From contig CP136063.1 of NCBI GenBank assembly GCA_032622095.1, positions 83,243,980 through 83,307,979 on the forward strand: 64,000 bases of DNA, in the 5' to 3' direction. This stretch comes from Siphonodentalium dalli. Its lineage: Eukaryota; Mollusca; Scaphopoda; Gadilida; Siphonodentaliidae. Made by a program: the position numbers and the translations under genes. The notes beneath the pieces are model-generated. The model worked only from the letters and a program-made list of their open reading frames with translations. It did not search any database and was not told where the DNA came from. Positions 1 through 9,854 of this stretch are shown piece by piece. How positions within the stretch are numbered: the first letter of the stretch is position 1; each line of letters opens with the position of its first letter.

Positions 1-567
1 TGATATCGATAAACAGTGAAGACCTATGTGTGAGAACTAACTCTACATGTTTATTGCTTTAGACTATGTTGAAAATACAATGATGGTGATTGTTAACTAT
101 TTACATCAAGATTAAAATTAAAATACCTATTTTATACATTTAAATGAAGTTAATAAATTGCGTTGTCTACCCCATGCTCCTATACATAGGAAAGATAGGT
201 TCATAAAAATAGCATGTGATTTTATTATGTCTATATAAATTGTTGGAACAGACAGCTGGAAATTGATGGATGTTGGGTAGGAATTTCATACTTAACATAT
301 TTGGTAACATCAGTAGATTATATAATAAAATAGTATTTGCAGTATTTCAATGAAACAGTGCAGAAAATGTTATACCAGTAGTAATATTAAATTAATTCTA
401 TTGTTTAATATTGTGAGAGGATTAATTTAAATCTAGCTCAGTAATAAAGATGAGCTGTCGATTAAGGGTGACAGCCATCTGAAATTTCACTGAACGAGAG
501 TTGTCCAAAATTATACATCACATATTGTACCAATATATCATATATTAAATATTCTATTCTGTTACAG
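1..567. other. AT-rich sequence before possible last exon
   Basis: No open frame, repeat or RNA gene is recognisable. If the exon at 568-651 is real, this is intron sequence; its 3' end (TTCTGTTACAG at 557-567) reads as an acceptor with a short pyrimidine tract. Confidence 0.4.
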
Positions 568-651
568 GATTCCATGAAAGAGAGTGGCCGCAAGATAAAG
601 GAATTGGATCGTGTGGATGGAGAGGAAGAGACAGAGCCTGTGCAAGTGTGA
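568..651 (+). CDS. Possible terminal exon of an unknown gene (27 codons + stop)
   Basis: A good acceptor (TTCTGTTACAG) is followed by an open frame that starts DSMKESGRKIKEL, continues with an acidic run (GEEETEPVQV) and stops at TGA 649-651. The charged tail looks like the cytoplasmic end of a protein, and the final V-Q-V would fit a class II PDZ-binding pattern (inference). The third frame is also open and ends at TAG 16 nt later, so the frame is not certain. No upstream exon is visible in the 567 bases available, so the protein cannot be named. It points towards the PAN gene, which would make the two genes convergent. Confidence 0.4.
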   Translation, partial: DSMKESGRKIKELDRVDGEEETEPVQV

Positions 652-737
652 TGTCATAGTGGGGCTGAGCCTGATATCCAAATTACATTTCCACAATGTT
701 AATCTCCACCATCTTCCAATCTCATCCACCATATGTA

Positions 738-950
738 CAGTAATGCCCTAAATAATCGACTCCTTAACCACAGCAGAATTATGGGTAATTTTTCAGGATT
801 TAGTCGGAAATATGGCTTGTTGCCATTCATTGGAAAGCTCTCAGTGAGAGCTTTCCGGTGAACGGCAACAAGCCATATTTCCGACTAAACCCTGAAAAAT
901 TACCCATAATTCTGCTGTGGTTAAGGAATCAATTATTTAGGGCATTACTG
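738..950. mobile_element. TA-flanked palindromic MITE (Tc1/mariner-type ends), copy 1
   Basis: Begins CAGTAATGCCCTAA and ends TTAGGGCATTACTG between TA dinucleotides, the target and terminus style of Tc1/mariner elements. Almost the whole 213 bp is one foldback: two arms of about 105 bp around a short loop near 840. No coding capacity. Eleven copies occur in this window, so this is an abundant non-autonomous family. Confidence 0.85.
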
Positions 951-1319
951 TAAGTCTTCGGTTCCTGTTTGTTTTAGACCGATTACATTTGGCAGTTTGT
1001 CAAATGTTAAAGGAATTCGGGATAAAACTACAAGTATTTTCTATTGATTTGGCCCAATGATCTGAGCCCAGATCTGTCACTTCATAGTGACATCTCTCCT
1101 CATTTTGACGCTGTCCCTCATAATAAATGTGAAAAACAAAGAGGAACCCGTGGCTGTCATATCTGGAGATACCAGTAGCAGCAGGAACCAGCCTAGAGGT
1201 TTCAAATTTCTCCTTGAAATCAGTCCATTTCTCCGTAATGATCAGATGGGGAGAAGCGACTTCTCCTTATTTGATTATTAGGGAGAAGTGGACTGATATC
1301 ATGTAGAAGCCACAATGGC

Positions 1320-1780
1320 TCAAGTTCAGTTTACACCCCAACATTTTCTTTATCCTCAAATTGGCAGACGACACAGTGCATATTCGAGGTTCCCAATGGT
1401 TGTACATCACAATATTCACTATTTGGAAACTTCAATCTGAGTGTGTCTCCCATAGCAGATGAGGCCATGCAGAATGAGGTCCCCAGAGGGTGAATTTAGT
1501 GATGGTAGCCCGCTAATATGGAAATTTGGAACCTCGATTATGCAAAGTGTGTTGTCTGCCAATTTGGGTATAAAGAAAAACTAAACTAAAAAAGAAATAG
1601 AATCAATGTGAAAAAGTTTCTATAGAAATTTGATAATAGAGAAACTGAGATGAGTCATAAGCAGAATGAGGTCCCAGAGGGTGAAGTTGGTGATACTAGC
1701 ACGCCGTGCGGGATAGCGTCACTAAATTCACCGTCTGGGGACCTCATTCTGCTAATGACGGGCACACTAAACTCAGGATG
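1320..1780. mobile_element. hAT-type MITE family 'GAATGAGGTCCCC', copy 1 (left end degraded)
   Basis: Contains the family's inner blocks: the GAATGAGGTCCCCAGAG hairpin (about 1471 and 1661-1757), the CCAATTTGGG block and the AAACTAAACTAAAAAAG block. The right end is CACTAAACTCAGG near 1763-1777. The left terminus is not recognisable, so the target duplication could not be checked here. Better copies show 8-bp duplications. Confidence 0.7.
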
Positions 1781-1995
1781 GTCTCCCAAGTTGCCCTCTA
1801 AGCTGGTCCCTAAGTGGCAGTGTTTCATATTGCTGAATATTTCATTATCATACCACATGTCTCGAACTCCCACCTGGAGATTAGTGGCAACTATTTCAAT
1901 AAACTTCTGTATGGCCACCCAATTGCAAGGAGGTAGAAAAAAAATATAGAATAAGATGAGCATTATACAATCAAATTCTAATATCAAACTTGATA

Positions 1996-2208
1996 CAGTA
2001 ATGCCCTAAGTAATCGACTCCTTAACCACAGGAGAATTATGGGTAAATTTTCAGGATTTAGTCGGAAATATGGCTTGTTGCTATTCATCGGAAAGCTCTC
2101 GGCGAGAGCTTTCGGATGAATGGCAACAAGCCATATTTCCGACTAAATCCTGAAAAGTTACCCATAATTCTCCTGTGGTTAAGGAGTCGATTACTTAGGG
2201 AATTACTG
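1996..2208. mobile_element. TA-flanked palindromic MITE, copy 2
   Basis: Starts CAGTAATGCCCTAAG, ends in ACTG, flanked by TA on both sides. Both arms carry the same copy-specific change: CACAGGAG in the left arm and CTCCTGTG in the right, where most copies have CACAGCAG and CTGCTGTG. Confidence 0.85.
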
Positions 2209-2394
2209 TATATTATGTCCTGTTTCTATAGTAAATTAATTTATTTCTAGTTCAGACAAATATTTCAGCCATATAGATCAATGAAAGTTTTATAAACCTT
2301 CATTAACTGGCATTTTGATGTTGTCTGTAGGTGTTCGCTGAGGCAACGTCACAGGTATTCAACAGAAATGTCAAATCACATTACGAGGTGTTAA

Positions 2395-2873
2395 CCATTC
2401 CATGACTGGAGCTTCCTGAAATTTTACGAAAATCTCTTTGCCAGTGCATTCACTTATATATGTGATTCTCTCATAGGGAGCCTTGCATATATAAGAGCAT
2501 GCATTGGCCGAACAAGATTTACCTTGAACTTGTAAGCCAGTGCATTCTCTTATATATGCGAGGCTGGCTCCAAATGGGAGACTCGCAAATATAAGAGAAT
2601 TATCTGGCACAGGATCTTTAACCCTTCTATGACTGGATCTTCCTGAAATTTTGTGAAAACCCTGTGCCAATGCTTTCTCTTATATATGCAAGTCTCCCAT
2701 AGGAAGCCTCTCATATATAAGAGAATTTGGCCTAACAATATTTACCTGGACATTGTAAGCCAGTGCAATCTCTTATATATGCAAGGCTCTCTATGGGAGA
2801 CCCACATATATAAGGGAATGCTCTGGCACAGGATCTTTAATGCTGCACCAGCACAGCTCCCGTCATGAAATGG
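2395..2873. mobile_element. TTAA-flanked hairpin MITE, 'TTCATGACTGG' family (two units in tandem)
   Basis: Left end TTAA-CCATTCCATGACTGG, right end GTCATGAAATGG-TTAT, with TIRs and a near-TTAA target as in piggyBac-like elements. A second left terminus (TTAA-CCCTTCTATGACTGG) sits inside at 2618, so two units are fused or nested. Inside are four copies of the hairpin module CTCTTATATATG ... CATATATAAGAG (about 2445-2500, 2530-2610, 2670-2735, 2765-2820). No coding capacity. Confidence 0.65.
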
Positions 2874-4392
2874 TTATACAGTATAAACTTAGTTCATCAT
2901 ATTGATGGTGACGTGGGAAACTAATCTAGTGTTCTTGCCTTGCATGCTCACAACTCTACATCTCCTACTATTAATAATGTCCATTTTTCTCAACATATAT
3001 TTTGATGACATCATATATATCATTGTCTCATCTATATTTTTACACAACTGCCATTTTGTACATTTCACTAAACATTTTGTTGATATCTATTTTGCTTCTT
3101 AAAGTGACCAGCCATGTTTAAAATTAAGTTTTAGGCCTAACCACTCATATAAATTTGTTCTGTTTATGTGATCGGAAACTTGAATATCAATCTTGGAGAA
3201 TCTCCAGGGTGGTGATAACCAATTTATCTTACAATTCAATCAGCAGAATATCGAATAAAAGGACTTTCGCAGATCACACAGTTGAAGTAGTTGCGTGTCA
3301 CTACTAAGTATTATGTCATCAGCAATTCACATAAAAACAAAGAGGAAAATTGGGGGACCATATTTTCCGTCACCAGCCACAAAGCGCAATACTGTACAGT
3401 TGTGAAGCATCTCAACCAAAGCTGTAAATGTGTGCATTTAGCAGCTGCTTTTAAGGATTTTGATTTGTTGAAAAGGCATAAAGCGCTAGTTTTTTTCATG
3501 TGATATACAAGATCTTCAACTCTTTATGTTGGGATATAGATTTTATGAAACTCGTTTGATAAATTTGATTCACAAATGGTCTACGACTGGTCAATCAAAT
3601 TTATCAAAATTTATCCTCTATTTATCCCACAGGGTTACAGTGAAAGACAACAACTGGAATGCGTTTATAGCAACCTGTTCAGAAAATCATAATTATTTAC
3701 AGGAAGCCGATACAATAAATGTAGTAGTAACCAATACAAACAAGTGGGTGACAATTTTTTGAGGCACAATAACCGCCTATACAGATGTAAGCCAAAAGGG
3801 GGAGACGCCAATCGAACGTGTATGTCCCAAAACAAAACAAAAACAGGGAGGGAGGGAGGGTTGTCAACACAAGCGACTGTCCTCAGCAAATACATTATTG
3901 GAAAGAATGTTTAACGCAGTATAACTGCGCTCATCCCCCGGCCAAAGATATAGTTCCCATTATTCTGCTCTTCCAATTATCCCTGTTCGCTAACTAAATA
4001 GCAATACTGCCAAAAATACTTGTACTTTATAATTATGTTTTATTTTCGTCTAAGTACTCCGCAATATCAGTGTATAGCTTACTTATCTGAACTGTCATGC
4101 GGTATGGTGTAGTGATAGATACGAGTGAAAGATCTCGTGATCAAACATGATTATGTTTGTACCAAATTTTTGGTTTAAGGTTACGCATCTATAACCCGGT
4201 GCGATAAAATACGTCGTTTTGTATGACAATGTTATATGAATGTTCACAGATCATGTTCTTTGGAAATACTGGCAATATGATAGAAATTCATCGACTCAAT
4301 GTGATTCCAGTTAATTCTCTACCTTGGAACAGTACAAAGCATTTCCTGTTACGCTAAGAACAAGACATATTCAGATTACTTCTTTACAGGTA
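2874..4392. other. Non-coding stretch, nothing recognised
   Basis: AT-rich sequence with only short chance open frames. A purine run (GGGAGGGAGGGAGGG type) sits near 3845-3860. A tRNA-like stretch near 4100-4190 is too degenerate to call. Confidence 0.4.
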
Positions 4393-4605
4393 CAGTTATG
4401 CCCTAAGTAATCGACCCCTTAACCACATCAGAATTATGGGTAATTTTTCAGGATTTATTCGGAAATATGGCTTGTTGCCATTCATCGGAAAGCTCTCACT
4501 GAGAGCTTTCCAATGAATGGCAACAAGCCATATTTCCGACTAAATCCTGAATAATTACCTATAATTCTGATGTGGTTAAGGGGTCGATTACTTACGGCAC
4601 TACTG
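4393..4605. mobile_element. TA-flanked palindromic MITE, copy 3
   Basis: Foldback with CAGT/ACTG ends and TA flanks. Arm-matched variants: GACCCCTTAACCACATCAG on the left is answered by CTGATGTGGTTAAGGGGTC on the right, both different from the family's usual CTCCTTAACCACAGCAG. Confidence 0.85.
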
Positions 4606-5680
4606 TATTATTCAGAGCAAGTACAAATCTATTCAAAACAAACGTTGGTGGAGTTCTGAAACATGTCTCACATTTTATTACATATTTTTATTGTATACTA
4701 GTAATTGGGAAGTGGTATATACTATAATTTTGAACATGACTGGCCACATTAATATTTTTATTGATATCTTGGAGTGAAAAATAGATAATAATACAACAGT
4801 GATAACTACAGATGGTCATACAAATTCCATTGGAAATGGTTCTCTTGTGGTAGTTGCATTTACATTAGCAGAGATTTGGCCAGAATTTCCAAGATTTATA
4901 TTGCTTATATTTCTGTTTTGTTTTGGTGATTCATCTTTTTATAACGAGCTTCACTGCTTATGAGGCATAACCTCACATTTGATCTGTTGTTTGCATCTCG
5001 AAAAGATCCAAACTGTTAACAAATTTGAGAGGTCAAATGAGTTCCTATCCTTTTGAAATTATCTAAACATCGTGATAAAATATATTTTTCACATTAACTC
5101 AACTTTCAGGTGACAACTCTTTTGAGTAAACCGGGTTACTTTCACAATTATGTGACATTTTATTATCGTCACTGGTGATTTTAGATGAGTGGGTGATTTA
5201 TGCTTAAAAGTTCCCTATAGAAGAGCAAGGCAACTGTACTTCAACATAAGCCAGTATTATCCCTACCGATTTCACTAGCTGCTTTACGTCAAAGGAAACT
5301 TGTGAATCATACATGCTACTCACAGTCTATAGAGACCTTTAGATATTTTATCAGTGGTTTAGTGGATATAGGGCATTGTAGATGCTAGAATATAATCCCC
5401 ACACGCTAGCCATTAGAACACTGCTTGTTATAACACCTCATTCTTAAATGCTCATCAACAGTAACTTGGCTTCCACTTTTCTGCTTATTTATTTTTATTA
5501 TGTTTGATAGTCATTATTTGATTGATTGATTAGTCATTATTTTTTTAAGATGCTAATTAACATTGATTCAGCTCTGTTAATTAGTAGAAATTTGCCTAAG
5601 CTAAAAAAAAACTGCCTAGGGCAGAAATATTTCCTCGGCTAAAAAGTCTATGATCTGCATAGTTGCATGTTCTCCACATA
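4606..5680. other. Non-coding stretch, nothing recognised
   Basis: AT-rich sequence without a supported exon, terminal repeat or RNA gene. Short low-complexity A/T runs occur around 5530-5620. Confidence 0.4.
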
Positions 5681-5896
5681 CAGTAATGTCCTAAATAATC
5701 GACCCCTAAACCACAGCAGAATTATGGGAAATTGTTCAGGATTTAGTCAGAAATATGGCTTGTTGCCATTCATCGGTAAGCTCTCGGTGAGAGCTTTCCA
5801 ATGAATGGCAACAAGCCATATTTCCCTACTAAATCCTGAACAATTTCCCATAATTCTGCTGTGGTTAAATGGTCATATATACTTCGGACATTACTG
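5681..5896. mobile_element. TA-flanked palindromic MITE, copy 4
   Basis: TA-CAGTAATGTCC ... GGACATTACTG-TA. Three variants against the family consensus are mirrored in both arms: ATGTCC/GGACAT, GGGAAATT/AATTTCCC and TTGTTCAGG/CCTGAACAA. The right arm has a small insertion around 5870. Confidence 0.85.
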
Positions 5897-6605
5897 TATT
5901 TTCAGTTTACAATTGGAACTTGGGTGAATTATCATGGCAGATTTCATTTGGGTCTGGTTTAAAATTACTTACTATCAAGATAGTCCTTGTTATCCCAGTA
6001 GTCTGGCATTCAACAATGAATGTTTGCTGTAATGCAGACTTGCACAGTTTGACACTAAGACAATGTTTGCAGCAATTTGTTTAAATTTTGCACAAAATAT
6101 TGGCAGGTTCTGAAATTTGCCTCAATTTATTTTTGCCAAAGCTGTTAATTTAACTCTTTCCGTTCCAAATCTGACCTGATCAGCCTCAAAATAGTTTTTG
6201 AGAAAGCCATGATTAAGTTTTTCTGGCTGCACATTGCCTTAACATTAATGCAGAGTTCATTTGATAGTTTGTCCTTCATTCATTGAACTATTTGTCACTT
6301 TATAGCCTAAACTTTGACATACAAATACACCTACATGGTACATGATGCCATAGGACGACATTCATTGAACTATTTTTGCCAAGTCACTTTGTAACATTAA
6401 ACCTTGACATAACAAAAAATGTTGACCTGCATGTACATGAAACCATAGAACTCCTTATATTACTGGCATCAGTCAGGGCTAACACATAACAATACTTATT
6501 GATAAAAGTCCTCAGGGGATCGTCAAATAATTTTATTTTCAGAATTGGAAAATGCAACTACTTGTCTTGAATATTTTGTAAAGAATGGGATAAAGGCCCA
6601 CTTAA

Positions 6606-7002
6606 CCCTTTACCCAACAGAACGACCCTGTGCCAATGCATTCTCTTATATATGCGAGTCGACCATAAGTCGCCTCGCATATATAAGAGAATGCATTGGC
6701 TTAACATATTAAAACTGATAAAAATGTAAGAAAAAATTATAAAATTGTTGTAAGAAAAAATGGTAAAAAGTGTTCAAAAAAGATTTTTTTTAGGCCAATG
6801 CATTCTCTTATATATGCGAGGCGACCTATGGTCGACTCGCATATATAAGAGAATGCATTGGAAAAGGGCATCACTGTAACCATCACAATGTGGTCAATGA
6901 ACCAGTTCCAATGATATCCATATTTGTATGGTGTTATTGAGACAGACCGAAGATATTTTAGGCTGTTGAAGCTTTATTTGGCCGTTTTTGTTGGGTAAAG
7001 GG
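6606..7002. mobile_element. TTAA-flanked double-hairpin MITE (piggyBac-like ends), copy 1
   Basis: Flanked by TTAA at 6602-6605 and 7003-7006; ends CCCTTTACCCAACA and TGTTGGGTAAAGGG. The TTAA target and C-rich start fit piggyBac-like elements. Inside are two long hairpins (about 6633-6700 and 6797-6862) with the stem CCAATGCATTCTCTTATATA. The loop of the second is the reverse complement of the loop of the first. No coding capacity. Its right half lies in the triplicated segment that follows. Confidence 0.85.
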
Positions 7003-7006
7003 TTAA

Positions 7007-7508
7007 AGGTGGATTATCTCTTTGTAAACATGTATTATATAGTTATTGGAATATAAAATATTATATTTGAATCGAAGACTCCTGTCCGGAAATGCTATTG
7101 ATTAATATTAATTTTATTTCGAATATTTTATGGTGTAAAAAGGTGTGTTTGTTCACCTAATGAACAATAGTGGTTACTGAGACCAGATATTTAATTGTAC
7201 AATTTTGTCACAAATAAATGTTAATTATACTCATTATCGCTTATATCTGTGGAACAAAACAATACAATCAATCTAGACACTTGAGGTTCGGTACGTAGCC
7301 ATAGGAACAGCCTGGTGCTCTATATCGATATATGGTATCATCCGAATGGTCTGTTCTAAAAATAGACACATAAACGGTCCCGATTTAATATTCGAAATAA
7401 AATCAATATTAATTGATAGCTTTTCTGGACAGGGGTCTTCAGTTCATATTTATTATTTTATACCCACGCAACTATTTAAAATTTGTTATTTAAAGAGATA
7501 ATCCATCT
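7007..7508. mobile_element. TTAA foldback element 'AGGTGGATTATCTC'
   Basis: AGGTGGATTATCTCTTT at the left and AAAGAGATAATCCATCT at the right, with TTAA on both sides (7003-7006 and 7509-7512). Inner blocks are also inverted: CCGGAAATGCTATTGATTAA on the left against TTAATTGATAGCTTTTCTGG on the right. Its left TTAA is the same four bases as the right TTAA of the preceding MITE. Repeated in units B and C of the triplication; in B the shared site reads TTCA. Confidence 0.75.
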
Positions 7509-7639
7509 TTAATCTTTGAATGCCCAGATAAGATTATACACAACATATGCCATATTATATACTATTTGGAAGAGGAACCAAAACTATATATATTCCACCA
7601 GAATACAATAATACAATACAATAATTAATTTGTATAGCG

Positions 7640-8485
7640 CTCAATATTATGAGTACATATTCAACGGCGCTTTACATTACATCGAGCTCATTGCCTAATC
7701 AGCATAATACATGTACATGCACATATATCTAGGAATTAAATGCTACATCAAAGAGATATGTTTTGAGGCCGGTCTTAAACTTATTTAAATCAGTGAATAT
7801 TTTTAAGTGAGGTGGAATGCTATTCCAAAGATGTGGACCTGCAAATGAAAATGCCCTATCGCCAAACGTTTTCTGTTTGTTGAAAGGAATGTACAAAAGC
7901 ATACTACTATCAGATCGTAATCCATATGTACACACATTTCTGTCTTTGATCATATCCTGTATATACAATGGTGACATGTTATTACGAGATTTGAATACAA
8001 GCAAAATAATTTTGAACATGATTCGATACTCCACTGGCAGCCAGTGTAATTGCTTGAGAACTGGAGTTATATGTTCATGCCGAGGAGTGTATGATACAAC
8101 TCGCGCCGCAGCATTTAGCACTTTTTGCAGGCGATCACACTGGTAATCCGGTAGTCCATACAGTAAAGAATTACAGTAATCTAAGTGTGACGTGACAAAA
8201 GCATGGACCAATGTCTTAGTTGAGTCTACATCGAGGTATTGTCTAATTTGTCGGATTTTGTATAAACCTCTGAACGCCTTCTTACACATATTAGAGATAT
8301 GGTTATCCATTGTCATGTTTGTGTCAAAATACGATCCAAGGTTGCGAACAGTGTCCTTTGTTGGTATGTCGGCGTCTCCCACATGAATTGAACTGATGTT
8401 GACTTTCTGAAGTTGTTGTCGAGAGCCAATGATTATGAATTCAGTCTTATCGTCATTTATCATGAGCCGAAGAGCATTACTGTAG
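7640..8485 (-). pseudogene. 5'-truncated LINE (CR1/L2-like) reverse transcriptase C-terminus, copy A
   Basis: Minus-strand frame 8463-7729 (244 residues) covers only the end of a non-LTR retrotransposon ORF2. It opens at INDDKTEF, just past the polymerase palm, then has thumb and tail motifs DYCNSLLYGLP, LHWLPV and HLWNSIPPHLK. The YADD box and the endonuclease are missing. The coding part begins at about 8485, as expected for 5' truncation. The 3' tail (GCGCTATACAAATTAATTA plus ATTGT repeats, about 7725-7610) is typical of CR1/L2-like elements. The frame is intact but cannot encode an active enzyme. Confidence 0.8.
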
Positions 8486-9850
8486 TTGTAGAATACGGAA
8501 CACCTGTGGCCTAGGAGTGTTCACCAAGTGATAGAGATTCTCAGATTTATTCCAAGACTTCCCCAATTATCAACCCAGAATGCATCATAATTCAAACTAA
8601 GAGATAAGATTTATTCCCCTTCCATTGAGAATAATAGACTTTACAGTACAGTCCGGATCAAAATTAAGCACATAACAAACCTCGGTACAAAACATGTTCC
8701 CAGTTTATTCGACCGGACCAGATGATAATACAATGTTTTGGAGCTTCCTCTTTTGAATGGTATATACTGTGGAATATGTTGTATTTAATGTTATCTGGTA
8801 AATCGGAAATCAAGTCGGCCTTCAATAATGACATTACTATGTTGTGAAAACAATTTCCGTAATTTTCTGCGACAAAGCGTGTAATTTATATTATTGTTGG
8901 GCGTTCTTCACCTTTTGTTATTTTGTTTAATGCACTTTTAATTAATATGTTGAATTTCCTAAATTTTCTTGTTGTCACTAAAATTAAAAATATGTTTTGA
9001 ATAAGTATTCAAATGTTTTTTCTGTACACTAAAATGAAATCTGTTTTTGTGAAATCTATTTGACTGTTTTTCTGTATATAAAACATTCTTTGTGATATGG
9101 TTAGGGAGAAAAATCAGTTGCTTTATAAATATTCTATTCAATAAATTTATATATTTTAATTAAAACATGAGTTAAAACATGAGTTCTTCATTTCATTGTC
9201 AGACATCAGGAACAAACAATGATGTAGTAACCAGACTGTAAGACCCCTCCCCAAATGCTGCCAGGTACTAAAAAATTAGATTCAAGAGTGTAGACGACAT
9301 TATGTCCTTTAAATTTTTGTTTCTCGATAACTTTACTTCTACTGAACTAAATGGAATGAAATTTCTTATGTATGTTCACTCCACAAAATAAAGGTTAAGT
9401 TTGATTTTGGGGTCCACCGACCTTTGTTGAAATTTGGGCTTAATTTTTTTCCCCAGATGATAACTTCAGTTAACGGAACGAAATGTTGAATGCAGGTTTA
9501 CATCCATAACATATGGATCTAGTTCGATTTTGTGTTCCATCCGCCAATTTATACCTGAAGTATGGACCTTTTTCAACTTTGAAATTTTATATATCCCCCC
9601 CCCCCCCCCCACCGGATGACAACTACAGTTAATGTTAGCTGAATGAAATCACTTGGAAATTATGGTTGGCCCAAAATACAAGCTGTGCTTGAATCAATTT
9701 GTCCAATGATTCTCTGTTTGACTTTAAATTTTGTTAATTTTAATCATTTTTGGCTATATATCCTTTTTGAAATGCAATTTGAAACAAGCCAACAGGCATA
9801 TTATGCCAGCATGGCAGTCCTCTTGTTTGGAATAGTTATGGAAATTTAGT
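8486..9850. repeat. Unclassified repeat within the triplicated unit
   Basis: Present three times with the unit. It contains related submodules (GATGATAACTTCAGTTAACGG near 9456 and GATGACAACTACAGTTAATG near 9616) and a C-run of about 14 at 9596-9611 that varies in length between the units. No convincing coding frame; the 68-residue plus-strand frame near its end is conserved only because the DNA is recently duplicated. Confidence 0.5.
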
Positions 9851-9854
9851 GATT

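Larger units (their letters stand above)
6842..9854. repeat. Tandem segmental triplication, unit A (about 3.0 kb)
   Basis: Runs from the second hairpin of the MITE at 6606-7002 to ...GGAAATTTAGTGATTT. The following units repeat it at about 98% or better by eye. Unit A lacks the 7-bp GAGGGCA present after TTGTCA in units B and C (near 12225 and 14875), so B and C are closer to each other. It contains half a MITE, a complete TTAA foldback (7007-7508), a truncated LINE (7640-8485) and about 1.3 kb of unclassified repeat with a poly-C run. Confidence 0.85.

Noticed and set aside
2371-2868. Several 60-100-codon frames on both strands
   Set aside because: They run through the hairpin modules of a MITE; sense and antisense are both open because the DNA is palindromic.
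4095-4190. tRNA gene or tRNA-derived SINE head
   Set aside because: GGTATGGTGTAGTGATAG resembles an A box, but no B box or cloverleaf could be built.
7817-8386. Plus-strand frames of 109 and 64 codons opposite the LINE fragment
   Set aside because: They are antisense shadows of the minus-strand reverse transcriptase frame, which has recognisable motifs.
9643-9849. 68-codon plus-strand frame conserved in three copies (also 12669-12875 and 15320-15526)
   Set aside because: Conservation is explained by the recent tandem triplication; differences are as frequent as in the flanks and no domain or expression signal is seen.
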